A DNA stretch of 64,000 bases from Owenia fusiformis. Its lineage: Eukaryota > Annelida > Polychaeta > Sabellida > Oweniidae. The position numbers and the translations under genes are program-made. Under the pieces are notes generated by a model, which was not told where the DNA came from, searched no databases, and saw only the letters and a list, made by a program, of their open reading frames with translations. The DNA is taken from contig CAIIXF020000011.1 of NCBI GenBank assembly GCA_903813345.2, forward strand, positions 12,631,754 to 12,695,753, given 5' to 3'. Positions 1 through 12,000 of this stretch are shown piece by piece. Numbering within the stretch: the stretch's first letter is position 1; every line of letters starts with the position of its first letter.

Positions 1-76
1 ATGCAACAATATATTAACACAGACAGCTGTAGAGGATTCAGCGACTACATGTATGTGGAATTCAAATGTGTCAGAG
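1..76 (+). CDS. Gene A exon 1 of window: C-terminal end of SUEL lectin domain
   Basis: Residues 1-25, ending with the pattern D-S-C-x7-Y-M-Y-V-E-F-K-C-V that closes SUEL/rhamnose-binding lectin domains (family pattern: DPC, spacer, Y-L-x-V-x-Y-x-C). The donor GTGAGT follows at 77, phase 1. It corresponds in position and phase to gene B exon 3. The family DPC motif reads DSC here. Confidence 0.75.
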
Positions 77-3000
77 GTGAGTCAAAATATAAATAATTGA
101 AAAACCATTGAAGTTATTTCCAAAGCAAATTCATCAAAATGAGAAATTATAATTCAATGTGGTTATATTCCATCTCGTACAATATGCAATCCTAATTGAG
201 TAAAATGTAAAAGGGGGAGTTTGGCATTTGGTCACTATGAATTATTGGAAACTATAATGGATTATAAAATCGAAATCGCTTTGGAGAAAATAAATTGTTA
301 CAACAAAGCCCTGATAACAATTACAGAATTTTGAAGCAATACATATTTCAAATAAGTAAAATACATTAGAATGATCCCAATAAGCACTCTGTAAAATATC
401 GCACGTGTTTTGATGCATTTCAGTGAATGGTCAGGTACAGGATATCTGCCAGTCAACTATGGCAGAACGGTCGGTGGGTTTCATCCAAAGTCCTGATTAC
501 CCAAGTAAATACAGCAGCAACACGCTGTGTTCTTGCAACCTTACGTCGGAGAGTACTGTGTCTCTCAGCATGTTGGATGTTGCCATGACGGATGATGCTG
601 ACGGAGGTAGATAAATTAATGACTTTTTATATTGTAAAAAATATTGCCAGTATTCAGCGCCCTTTTCTCGAAAACCCTTTGCCTCTTATATCAGTCTAGT
701 CAATATGCACGTAAGTCAGTAACACAAATTATGATTTACAGAACCTGTTGTACAAGGTAGCCAATAATGCAATATGTAAGCGCAAGTTTCGAAAGAAAAA
801 AGACTTAGGAGTATAACAGACACAGAAACACCCCATAACCCCAATTTAAGATCGAATGCCTAAGGAAACATGCATATGTCCAACACCCTGCCCAGATATC
901 TAGTTCAATTAATGGTCAAGAGCTGTGGACTGAATTTCAGTGACACCAACATAACTGTTCTTTGAACTTCTCGTAGGTTGTAAGAATGACCGTGTTACAA
1001 TTGTCGCCAATGGTCAGCGATACAACCATTGCGGCATGGAGAGACCATCCAAAGCACAGGCAATCGCCAAATCTATCAACATTGAATTTGAAACTAACAA
1101 TGAAGATGTCTCAAATGGATTCTGGCTCAAATACCAAGGTAATATTTACTAATTTTAAAATTTTGAAATGTACTTCATTAATAAATATAAATCTTTAAGT
1201 CCATTATATTAATTTTACAGAATAAATGTAATAATTAACACTTACACACCGGAATAGCCTGAAGACGGTAAAGTCAGATACCGTTGTCACAAATGGCGGA
1301 CATAACCGTCGCTTCAACTGTTTACTCACTTGGTCCTCATTTCATGAGATTTTATCGTCGCTAATTCTGTGCATGTATTAAGCTCTTGTGATAATGTATA
1401 ATATGAAATCCCATTTTCGATCAAGTTGGGTCGTGAATCGCCACAATATAGCGTCTTCGATATCGTCAATGACAACGGAATCTGAATTTGAGTAATTTAG
1501 AAATACAACGGCATATGTTAATTACAGTGTTCGTTGTCCCGTACCTCATTTCGATCGGTTAAATTAAAGACTGGTATAACATTATTAACTGTACAATGAG
1601 TATTAAGACACTTTGATTGATTGTTGTTCCAAAGTAGTTTAGTCTAGGTGCTCTATTAAACATATAGTTCATGAAAATCTATTTGAAGCGACGGTTATGT
1701 CCGCCATTTCTGACAACGGTATCTGACTTTACTTTTGTCAGGCTATTTCGGGGTGACTTAGAACACATCAAAAATAAGGTAGCCCCTCTAATGAGTAGTT
1801 TCCTCAATAGTTTAGCGATTCATATTCAAGGAACAATTTATTAATAGCGCCTTATAGCAATTCACATTCATAATTGAATATTTACTCAAGTAATTAAATG
1901 TCAAAAGTTCATAACTATAATTTGAAAAAATTAAATAATTTGACTTAGTTAAATATTTCCAATTATTTGATCATAATGAAAATACATTTCTTGAAATCTC
2001 TTGGTAACAAACTTTAATTGAGCAATGATTGATGACCCCAATATAGTATAATGAGATAATAGGTATAAATTGCAACGAGTTCTGTTTAATTGAAGAAAAT
2101 GAAATTAAAATAACAAATCTAATTAAACATATGTGTTTCATAGAATGAAAATGATTTTATGTTGGCTAATCATGGGGTTTCCCTTGCATTGAAGATCATT
2201 GATAATAGCGACAGGAAAATCAAAACGTATGCTCTAGAAAAAGATATAGCCAGTTGAATAATAGTACATACATATTTATTGCTACGAAAAGTGATGACTT
2301 AGAACTACATATTGTTTGTTTATGTATAGCGTTTTACCCTCTGTGCTTAGTTTACCAGTTTTATAAGTGTTGTTCTGAACACATGGTGATGGTTTTGTGT
2401 TTTTGTGTTCGTCATGCATGCACCTTCGTTTTACTTTACTTTCATCATTCACTAACTGCTCATATTATTTTTTTGTTTTATATTCATTTAGGAGTGGGGT
2501 TATATTTGCTTTGTTTGGTGCGAAAGTAGTACTTAATCATATACTCCCGACCAATCTCATCGACCTCTGCAATGCAATAATGTGTAGCATAGATCTGACA
2601 AACTGTTAAACTGCGGTCCAGTCTGTCGTTATACAATCTCCATTACAACATGCAACCTGTTGCTTGTTTAAGTAAATTAATGCATATTAATAATGCAATA
2701 TTCCCAGGGAATAAAGTACCTTGATGAAGGTAGTTGAATTTCGGTGAAATGCTGCCCTTACAGTTTCCCTTGGTTTATATGAAGAAGGTCACATTTGCAG
2801 AAATAATCAAAACTGTAAACCTGAGCAATGTTAATCATAAACACAGCATAACAGACATTTAGTATCTTTGTCAACTTGGGGTCAGATGATATCTTTGAAT
2901 TTGTTACCTGCACATTGACTCTTTAATTTGTCTGGTTCCAGCTGTGGAGCAGAACACAACGATCAGTATATCATGCCGCTCAACCTTCAAACCACCCCCT

Positions 3001-6000
3001 AGTACAACCTCAACAACAACTACTACCACTCCTGCTCCTACTACTACCACCATTGCCCCTACCACAACTACTATTGCTACCACCACTGAACAAAGCAAAG
3101 ATAAACCCACTCCATCACTGATTAAAAGTACACATAAAGTCGAATTCTCCTTCAACAAGGATTTTAATGTTGACAAAGTGAAGGAACAATCAAACGTTAA
3201 AGACAGTATTGATGAAGATTATGAATATAAAACAAATATGCCAAGTTTCAAAATGAAAACGCCTCCATACCCTACTCAAAGATGGAGTAGTTTTAGCCAT
3301 CTACTGCCAAATGAAAGGTCCAAATCTAGTGTCCTTCCTCCAAATATATATGCCAAGACAGTAATGGAAAAGATCCGTAATACTCATACCAATCCCTATA
3401 CTAAGCCTAGCCCGAAATTCAATCATGAATTAATTCCAAAGGAACTCCCCGGACAGAAATACCAACATATTTACAGTAATTTGAATCCCGATAGACACAT
3501 TTTCTCACCCCCTCGAAGAAAGCCACAACAGCCCCCAAGCAATCAACCAAGCTTTGAAAATTATAACAATCCACCTCTTCCAAGTCCACTTGCTCCACCT
3601 ATTGCCCCAAACCCGCACTTCGATAGAGACCCAAATTCTAATGAAGAATGTATATATGTAGCACTACCAGGTGGCATGGTGACGGTACAATGTAAACCGA
3701 AATCAAGACCACCTCCACGACAAAAGTCAAGAAAAGGGATGTCGAATTTAAAATCAAAACAAAATAACAGAAAGGCGATGCATGAGAACACAATCAAGGA
3801 CCAATCAAGGGAAGAGGATATAACACGCACAAAATGGCATACAAAGAGCTTTGAAGAGGAAGATAAAGATACTGAAATTGATGATGAAAATGAAGATCGG
3901 GAAAATGTGATCAATAATGAAACAGACATTATACAGAGTGAAATCGATGAAAATAAAGGTAATGTATTTAGCATTTGTAATCGTAAGCACAATGTGTATC
4001 ATGTCAAATGAAGAACATAATTTACGGTGGCATTTTAATTACCACCGTCATATAGCGCAAGTCTGTGTAATGACATATTCGCAATGCAAATTAAAATCTG
4101 TTGTAAACAATGAAAACTATAATTGGCTTACATCATTGTACATGTGAGCATATGTTGACGTTTTTGACATGGCGTAGCTAGTTTAATATGCCAGCAACAC
4201 TAGCAGATATACTTTAACCCACAGATACATGGTACCATGAACGTACATGATTAAACAAAAGTGACAAAATATTAGAAAACGGTGGGCTCAATACAAAGAC
4301 ATATACAAAGACCATTTTAATCACCTATTTCGTGAATAGGGAACGTTTAAGAAAAAAGGAAATTGTATGAATTGCCATTTACAAATATTTGATCTCTGGG
4401 GTGGTTCCTTTCATAAAAATATGGTATTCAAAAGGAAAAAAAGTAGGTGTAGTAAGACCAAAATTGCAGACCACGTAGTCTAGTAGGAAGGTATGGTCCC
4501 CGTGCACCCGAAAGATGTATTTTTCTAATGTACATTTTTGTAATCCTAAAGGTCCATACTAAAGATTTTTGCATGTTCCCAGAATGAAATATTGTCCCAT
4601 GGTATTCATTGGCGGCCATCTTGTCGGCCATCTTGAATTTTTGAAAAAGTTGATGTTAATTATCTCAAAGTACAATAACTTCCACAGTTTTGAGAATTGA
4701 AAACTGTAATTGGTACCAAAATGAAGCTATTATAGTATCCTATATTATCAGATGCAATAATTATGCAAATTGTCTCATTTGCATAAAATGTGACATCATC
4801 AAGCATAATTCTTGCCTTTTTACAACGGTATCGCATTATACCTTTTCGCCTGAGTGATCAGTCTTAGTCATTCATGAACATAAATGAATTTAAATATATA
4901 GGTACATTAATTTTGAACATATTTGCAATGGAAAGTTTTGAAAAAACATTGTCAGACACATGATTATGTTACTGGAAAGGGGCGTGGCACTTCTTGTGAG
5001 AGAATTGATGTTAATCATTTCAAAGTACAATAACTTCCACAGTTTTGAGAGTTGAAAGCTGTTAATGGTACCAAACTGAAGGTATCACAATATCCTACAT
5101 TATAACATACGATAATTATGTAAATTACCATATTTACATAAAATATGACATCATCAATCATTATTTTTGCCCTTTTTCAACGGTAATGCATATTGCCTTT
5201 CCTCTGAGTGACCAGTCTTGGTCTCTCATGAATAAATAAAAGATATTAAATGTAAACATTCATTTTGAACATATTTGCAATAGAAAGTTTGAACATATTT
5301 GCATTGAACGTTTTAGAAAAACATTGTCAGAAATTAAGGTATGACCTTTCAAATGATTATTGTTCTGAAAAGGGGCGTGGATCTTGTTGAAAATCTGTAA
5401 TGTTATTATTAAGTCAATGTATCATCTGTAAAATACCCAGGGGTTCACTGAAAACACAATTCTGTAGGGGTCCTAGACTGAGCCCTCAGATATCATTATG
5501 GTCCCATACCAATCTGTCGAATTTCAATGTGTTCCCATACCAACCAAAATAACGCCCAAAAGCCATACCAAATATCAAAATATAAGACCAATGCTATACC
5601 AAATGTCCAAATATAGGACTAATGCCATACCAAATATCCCAAAAATATAAGACCAAGAGAATGCAAAATGTCTAAAGTCCCTAGAAGAAGGCAGAACTTT
5701 TAGGAAAATGATCCAAAAACAACCTCAAATTAAGGACATTTGTAAAAACTAGACCAATCTCATACTACAAGTGAGAGGTAACATATTCTCCATAACCATT
5801 CTTGTACCATGAAGTAGAAAAATCCAACCATTAATGTTATACCTCAAAAGTCATAATTTTGGGACATTCTCATTCCAGATCCTAAAATTTGGATCCAATG
5901 CCATACCAAATGTTAAAAGAGGTACCCCCTGTCAAGGTTTATATACAGTGAACCCCCCCCCCTCAGGTGTAAAATATAGCTTTTGACTTTTAGAAAGTAG

Positions 6001-9000
6001 CCCAGTGATGTCTCTTATTCCTAGCTTGTTCAGAAATTCTTGGTCTGTTTGGCAGACATTTAAATTTCACCCAAAGATATTATCTGTATCGCTTTTGGAC
6101 TATACAGATACGAATGACCACATATCCCCATATCATTTTAGGATAGGCAATGAACTGAAATGGGTACCCACAGTATTTAGTTGTTAAAGCTATATAATTA
6201 ACTCAATATGTATTAAGCCTCTACCTCAGTCCAATGTTTTACCAAGACATCCGACTGGACTCTCAACTGACCTCTTCCACAAACTCAATGCTGATGTCAA
6301 AACACAGTAGGACTATCATCTTCTATGAGCTCACAGTACCTTCAGAAGACCAGGGTTCTCACCAGGAAATTTTTAGACCCGTATTTGTAGCGGTATTTTG
6401 ACTACTTTTTATGCAGTATTGCGACTACTTCTCCCCCATGTGAGATCAGAAATATCCTATAAGTATACTTTTCAACATACTTCTTAAGATTATCTTGCTA
6501 TTTTAATCTCAATATTCATTTCTAAAAGGTTTCTGACTTCCTATTCCTTGTTTGTATCCAGTTTTATGTATTTTCTCAAGAGTTTTACCGCAAATAATGT
6601 GACAAAAATGTAAGATTAGACTCCGGAAAAAACACTTTAGACTCCGGAAAAGCTATTAGACTCTGGAGCAAGAGAGTTTTAAGACATCTCCAGAGTCTAA
6701 AAGCCTAGTGAGAACCCTGAAGACCGACTAAAATATCCAATCAGCTTAAAAATCCAAGACCTATCAAGACAAGAGGGTAGTATGCAGTTATGCACCAAAT
6801 AGAAGTGGGATGCAGAGCCCGGCCTCTTCACTATGCTACCTCTTGTCCAAGTTAGAAAGATTTCCACCCCAGATGCGAGGACAAGGAGTGGAGAAATTAT
6901 CTGTGAAACACCATTGTATTTGGCCAAGTAGAAGACAAAATCTTTTCTTTGGAAGGAGGGATGAAGCCCGCAGTGTTAGTGGCGGCTTCATCACTGGCTA
7001 GTGAAAAAGATCAGAGAGCTCCAACAGATGCTTCTTAAGAGATTACTTCATCTTAGTCATCCAAAGATTCTTCTTCCAAAGATAGAAACACTCAGGAAAA
7101 GAGAAGCATAGGACCAGAAAGAGAGGGAACCAAAGAGTGCCCATATGGCATGTACGCAGGATCAAGCAGAAGCAAGTACAGACTGACCCAGATCGAGACA
7201 TGCCATTGGATAATTTTCCAATTGATTTCCCACCAGATTCATCATCAAAACCGTTTGACCAGACAAATTTCAAGCTTGATGAGGTAAGAACAATCATCAG
7301 GAAGGCTCAGCCCCAGGTCCAACAGTTGTGACATACAGAGTGTACAAAAACTGCGGTAAGCTGTTAATACATCTATTGCGATTGCTAACAAGTATCCAGA
7401 ACAAGAAAAATCTAGCAAGGACTTGGGCTTCAGCGGAAAGGTGCTTCATTCCAAAGGAGCTAAAATTTGAGGGACTGAACCAGTTCAGGTAGATCATCAT
7501 CATTATTGGATGCTGAGGGAAAGATCTTCTGGGCCATTGTGGTCAAGCCTCGCAGTTATTTCCTACTGGCCTGCCAAGCATTCAGAAAAGTGGTATCCCA
7601 AAACATCAAGGGTGCATATAGCAGCAATAAGCCAGCTTGTGAAGGAAGCCAAGAAAGAGAATCAGTAGTTTGGCTGGACCTAAGGACTACCTAGTGTCCC
7701 TCACCAACTGATACTAGATGTACAAGTTCACTTTCACGTACCAAAACCAACAGAATATATAAGCACAAATGCCAAAGGGAAGGGTGACTAAAAACTGTAA
7801 AGGAACCCAACAAGAAAAGCAAACTAAGTGTAAATCTGTCATAAGAAAAGAAGACCCTACATATCCCAAAACCATGATCTAACGTGAAAAGAAACAATGT
7901 CTAACATCCCCCTCCCCATCCAATCGAGAACCAATACTACAATCCAGGACCAGAACACCAAGGGACATTTCATTCATACTGAAGTCATTACAATACATGT
8001 TGAAGAAAAATTGAAAAAAATGATAGCCAATACTCATAACATCAAAAATAGTTGTAGATACAAGTACTGTAGTCAATCTGAAAATGGGACACACAGACTC
8101 CTTGAAGTTGCCCAATACATTTGGCAATTATACCACTAATTAGCAGAGTGTCAGAGAAAGGAATAGTGGCAGACTGCACTGTACCAGTAGTTCCCTGCGT
8201 AACATCCATGAACCTACTGCTTAATGCAGGGATGATGCAGTGTAAGGTTCCACAAGCAAATGAAGGTGCAAAACACCTACCATACAGAGCTTTCATGGAT
8301 GACATCACAGTTATGACCAGGGCAAGCAAAGGGCAAGCAAATACCAACAGTGCAAGATAAAAGAATTAAATGTCTAGAGAAGAAATATGACAAAACCTTG
8401 AGTGGTTTGAACAATACAGCTGAAGTCTCAAGGGACCTGGACAAGTGGTTTAAAGCCATTGACTCAAGTCATATATTGGGGCGTTATGACATGACTCCCC
8501 AATTTCAGTGGCCTTTCCAGATTTACAACATTACCTGGGAACCCTCTTCAGCACTTCTTGAAATGGAATGACCTTTGGTCCATGAACCAAGGAGAGCTCA
8601 ATTTCCTATTAAGAGCTTTCCCTGACCTGGTCTCAACTCCATCAAACCTCAGACTTTGGGGCAAGGAAGAAACCGCTAACTGCCCCAAGTGCATGGCAAC
8701 TGAATGACACATACATTAAATCATATACTCAGTATTTGGGTTACAGCTCCCACTGATGGACACTACAGATGTTGTCATGATTGAAGCTGAGGATGCCCAC
8801 ACTTTGATCTAACATGTCTCATCAGATCGACTTTTGCATATGTGACAATAAAATAGCCTGACTTGTATTGTGCTGTCATATTGGAATTATACTATCATAA
8901 TGAACACTTCATATACTTGTAAGCAGTGCACACAAGCTGCAAAATTTGGCCAACATTTCACCAATAAGCAACATTGGGCTCTATCTACATGACTCTGCTA

Positions 9001-12000
9001 GAGCAGCTTCAGCCTTTGAAGTTGACATTAATGTTTAGAAGTTAACATTTTGAACAAGAAGTGCCAACCTCCCCCCCCCCTTTTCAGTTACATAATCGTG
9101 TGAAGTGTCAAGACTTAATTTCTTACAAAGTTTTTCCAAAATTTCATTTGCAAATATGTTCAAAATTAATATACCTATATATTCAAAATCATAAATGCTC
9201 ATGAATAACCAAGACTGTTACCCAGAGGGAGATATATTGGTCGTTTCCATTGAAAAAAGCCAAAAATGATAGAGGTTGTTAAATGTCTAGAGAAGAAATA
9301 TGACAAAACCTTGAGTGGTTTGAACAATACAGCTGAAGTCTCAAGGGACCTGGACAAGTGGTTTAAAGCCATTGACTCAAGTCATATATTGGGGCGTTAT
9401 GACATGACTCCCCAATTTCAGTGGCCTTTCCAGATTTACAACATTACCTGGGAACCCTCTTCAGCACTTCTTGAAATGGAATGACCTTTGGTCCATGAAC
9501 CAAGGAGAGCTCAATTTCCTATTAAGAGCTTTCCCTGACCTGGTCTCAACTCCATCAAACCTCAGACTTTGGGGCAAGGAAGAAACCGCTAACTGCCCCA
9601 AGTGCATGGCAACTGAATGACACATACATTAAATCATATACTCAGTATTTGGGTTACAGCTCCCACTGATGGACACTACAGATGTTGTCATGATTGAAGC
9701 TGAGGATGCCCACACTTTGATCTGGGCCTATCTTCAATATCTATCTTGCGTTTCCTTGAACTGGGCATTATTAACCACTACCACTTCTAACATGTCTCAT
9801 CAGATCGACTTTTGCATATGTGACAATAAAATAGCCTGACTTGTATTGTGCTGTCATATTGGAATTATACTATCATAATGAACACTTCATATACTTGTAA
9901 GCAGTGCACACAAGCTGCAAAATTTGGCCAACATTTCACCAATAAGCAACATTGGGCTCTATCTACATGACTCTGCTAGAGCAGCTTCAGCCTTTGAAGT
10001 TGACATTAATGTTTAGAAGTTAACATTTTGAACAAGAAGTGCCAACCTCCCCCCCCCCTTTTCAGTTACATAATCGTGTGAAGTGTCAAGACTTAATTTC
10101 TTACAAAGTTTTTCCAAAATTTCATTTGCAAATATGTTCAAAATTAATATACCTATATATTCAAAATCATAAATGCTCATGAATAACCAAGACTGTTACC
10201 CAGAGGGAGATATATTGGTCGTTTCCATTGAAAAAAGCCAAAAATGACAGAGGTTGTCACATATTATGCAAAAGGGAAAATTTGCATAATTATTGTATTT
10301 TTCATAAGTATATTACATTAGCTCCATTTTGGTACTACTTACAGCTTTCAATTCTCAAAACTTTGGAAGTTATTGTACTTTGAAATGATTAAAATCAACT
10401 CTTTCTCAAAAAGTGCCACGCCCCTTTTCAGTAACATACTCATGTGAAGTGTTTTTACTTAGTGTCTGACAATATTTTTCCAAAACTTTCAATTGCAAAT
10501 ATGTTCAAAATTAATGTACCTATGTATTAAAATTCATTTATGTTCTTGGATGACTAAGACTGGTCACCCAGGGAGCAAGGTATTGTGCGATACTGTTGTA
10601 AAGAGGCAAAAATTAAGATTAATGATGTCACATTTCATGCAAATGGGACTATTTGCATAATTATTACATCTTATAATATGGGATACTATAATAGCTTTAT
10701 TTTGGTACCACTTACAGCTTTCAATTCTCAAAACTGTGGAAGTTATTGTACTTTGAGATAATTAACATTGACTCTTTCAAAAATTCAAGATGGCCGACAA
10801 GATGGCCGCCAATGGATACCATGGGACAATATTTCATTCTGGGAACATGCAAAAATCTTTAGTATGGACCTTTAGGATTACAAAAATGTACATTAAAAAA
10901 ATACATCTTTCGGGTGCATGGGAACCCCTCCTTCCTACCCGTCTAACGCAAATACATATAAAACCCAAAATATAGTGTGTACTATTATGCATGCGATTTT
11001 AACAGTAATTTCTATATCATTGTAGATGAGATAAACGAATTGGAATTGAAAGAGGAGTTAACCAATGAGATTGCGGAGATAGAAGACAGAGAGTCTAATA
11101 AGAAGTCTAAGAATTACAGTGGTCAGTTTGAGCAAGGTACAGAATGCTAAATTCTTAATATGCGCTGCTACCTTCAGGAGGATGTGACTTTTAATCAGGC
11201 CAAAACAGCGTAGTTTTCAAATTGCATTGCAAAGATTGCAAACATGTAACGTTTAGACACTGAATTACGGTCAACGTTTCACTTTTTCTAAGTGGTGACA
11301 TAGTAACTATAAATCAAATGAAATGGCTGCAGTTAAGTAAGATATAATTTGATTCGATCATGTTTTTGTTGGGACATGGTTCCTATATTTTTTGATTTCC
11401 TTACTTACCAATGATAAATGTACAGGATTTCTTTTCAGATCCAATAACTGGACAGAACCCAGGTGAAAACAGGCAGGAATCACTGACAGGTAGCAACCCA
11501 AGGGCGCACGAAGGCATCACCAAGCACCCACATCAAAAAGCAAACCTTAAAACTTACTCTAATAACCGCATGGGGCATCCTTCTACTTGGAAAACAGAGA
11601 GTACAACAGCAACAGTACCCCCATTTTATCCACGAAATTGGATTGATATTAGCTCTAAACATTCTTTACATGGTGTTGGTGGTATGGGTTTTGGTCCAAA
11701 GGGAAAATGGTTAAAGGTACAACCTTCAACAGTTCCTTTGTATAGGACGTGGCTAAGGAAACCTACTAACAAAGCAAGACCTACTAAACCAATGCATGTT
11801 CACCCTAGCGTATCACCTAAATCAAAATCAAAATTAAAGAAGCTAAATGATTTAAATGTTAAGCATAATGATGACAATCTATTGAAAGCTAACATTAAGT
11901 CAAATCCCAAGGTGCACAAGGTCAGACCTAATCATCCAGATCTGTCATTTACTGGGCCAAGTAGTGCAAGGAACACCTCTGTTGTCATCGGTGATGGAAC

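Larger units (their letters stand above)
8366..10253. repeat. Direct tandem duplication of about 0.9 kb
   Basis: 8366-9278 (913 bp) and 9279-10253 (975 bp) are near-identical direct repeats, both starting TTAAATGTCTAGAGAAG and both ending in AAAAAAGCCAAAAATGA. The length difference is one 62-bp deletion. The high identity implies a recent event, after the LINE fragment had entered the inverted-repeat element. Confidence 0.85.
4474..10948. mobile_element. Long inverted-repeat element occupying gene A intron 4
   Basis: The left end (GTAGGAAGG, then a CACCCGAAAGATGTATTTTT stretch at about 4506, then TTGGCGGCCATCTTGTCGG at 4609) recurs as the reverse complement on the right, ending near 10948. 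The arms cover about 4474-5400 and 10948 back to about 10254, with further copies of the inner part at 9057-9278 and 10030-10253. Each arm is built from diverged ~350-bp subunits with AAAGTACAATAACTTCCACA and AAGGGGCGTGG. The 3.6-kb interior holds a MITE and LINE remnants. No transposase and no clear target duplication were seen, so the family is open. Confidence 0.65.

Noticed and set aside
1-3. ATG at base 1 as the start of gene A
   Set aside because: It falls inside the last part of a lectin domain that needs an N-terminal half and signal peptide upstream, as in gene B.
2904-3176. Minus-strand open frame rich in Val opposite the Thr stalk of gene A
   Set aside because: It is the reverse of ACC/ACA Thr codons, a composition artefact.
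3561-3992. Minus-strand 143-codon frame inside gene A exon 4
   Set aside because: It lies opposite a well-supported exon and shows only Ser/Phe low complexity.
11426-11438. Alternative acceptor TGTACAG for gene A exon 6
   Set aside because: Starting at 11426 breaks the phase-1 frame; TTTTCAG before 11439 keeps it.
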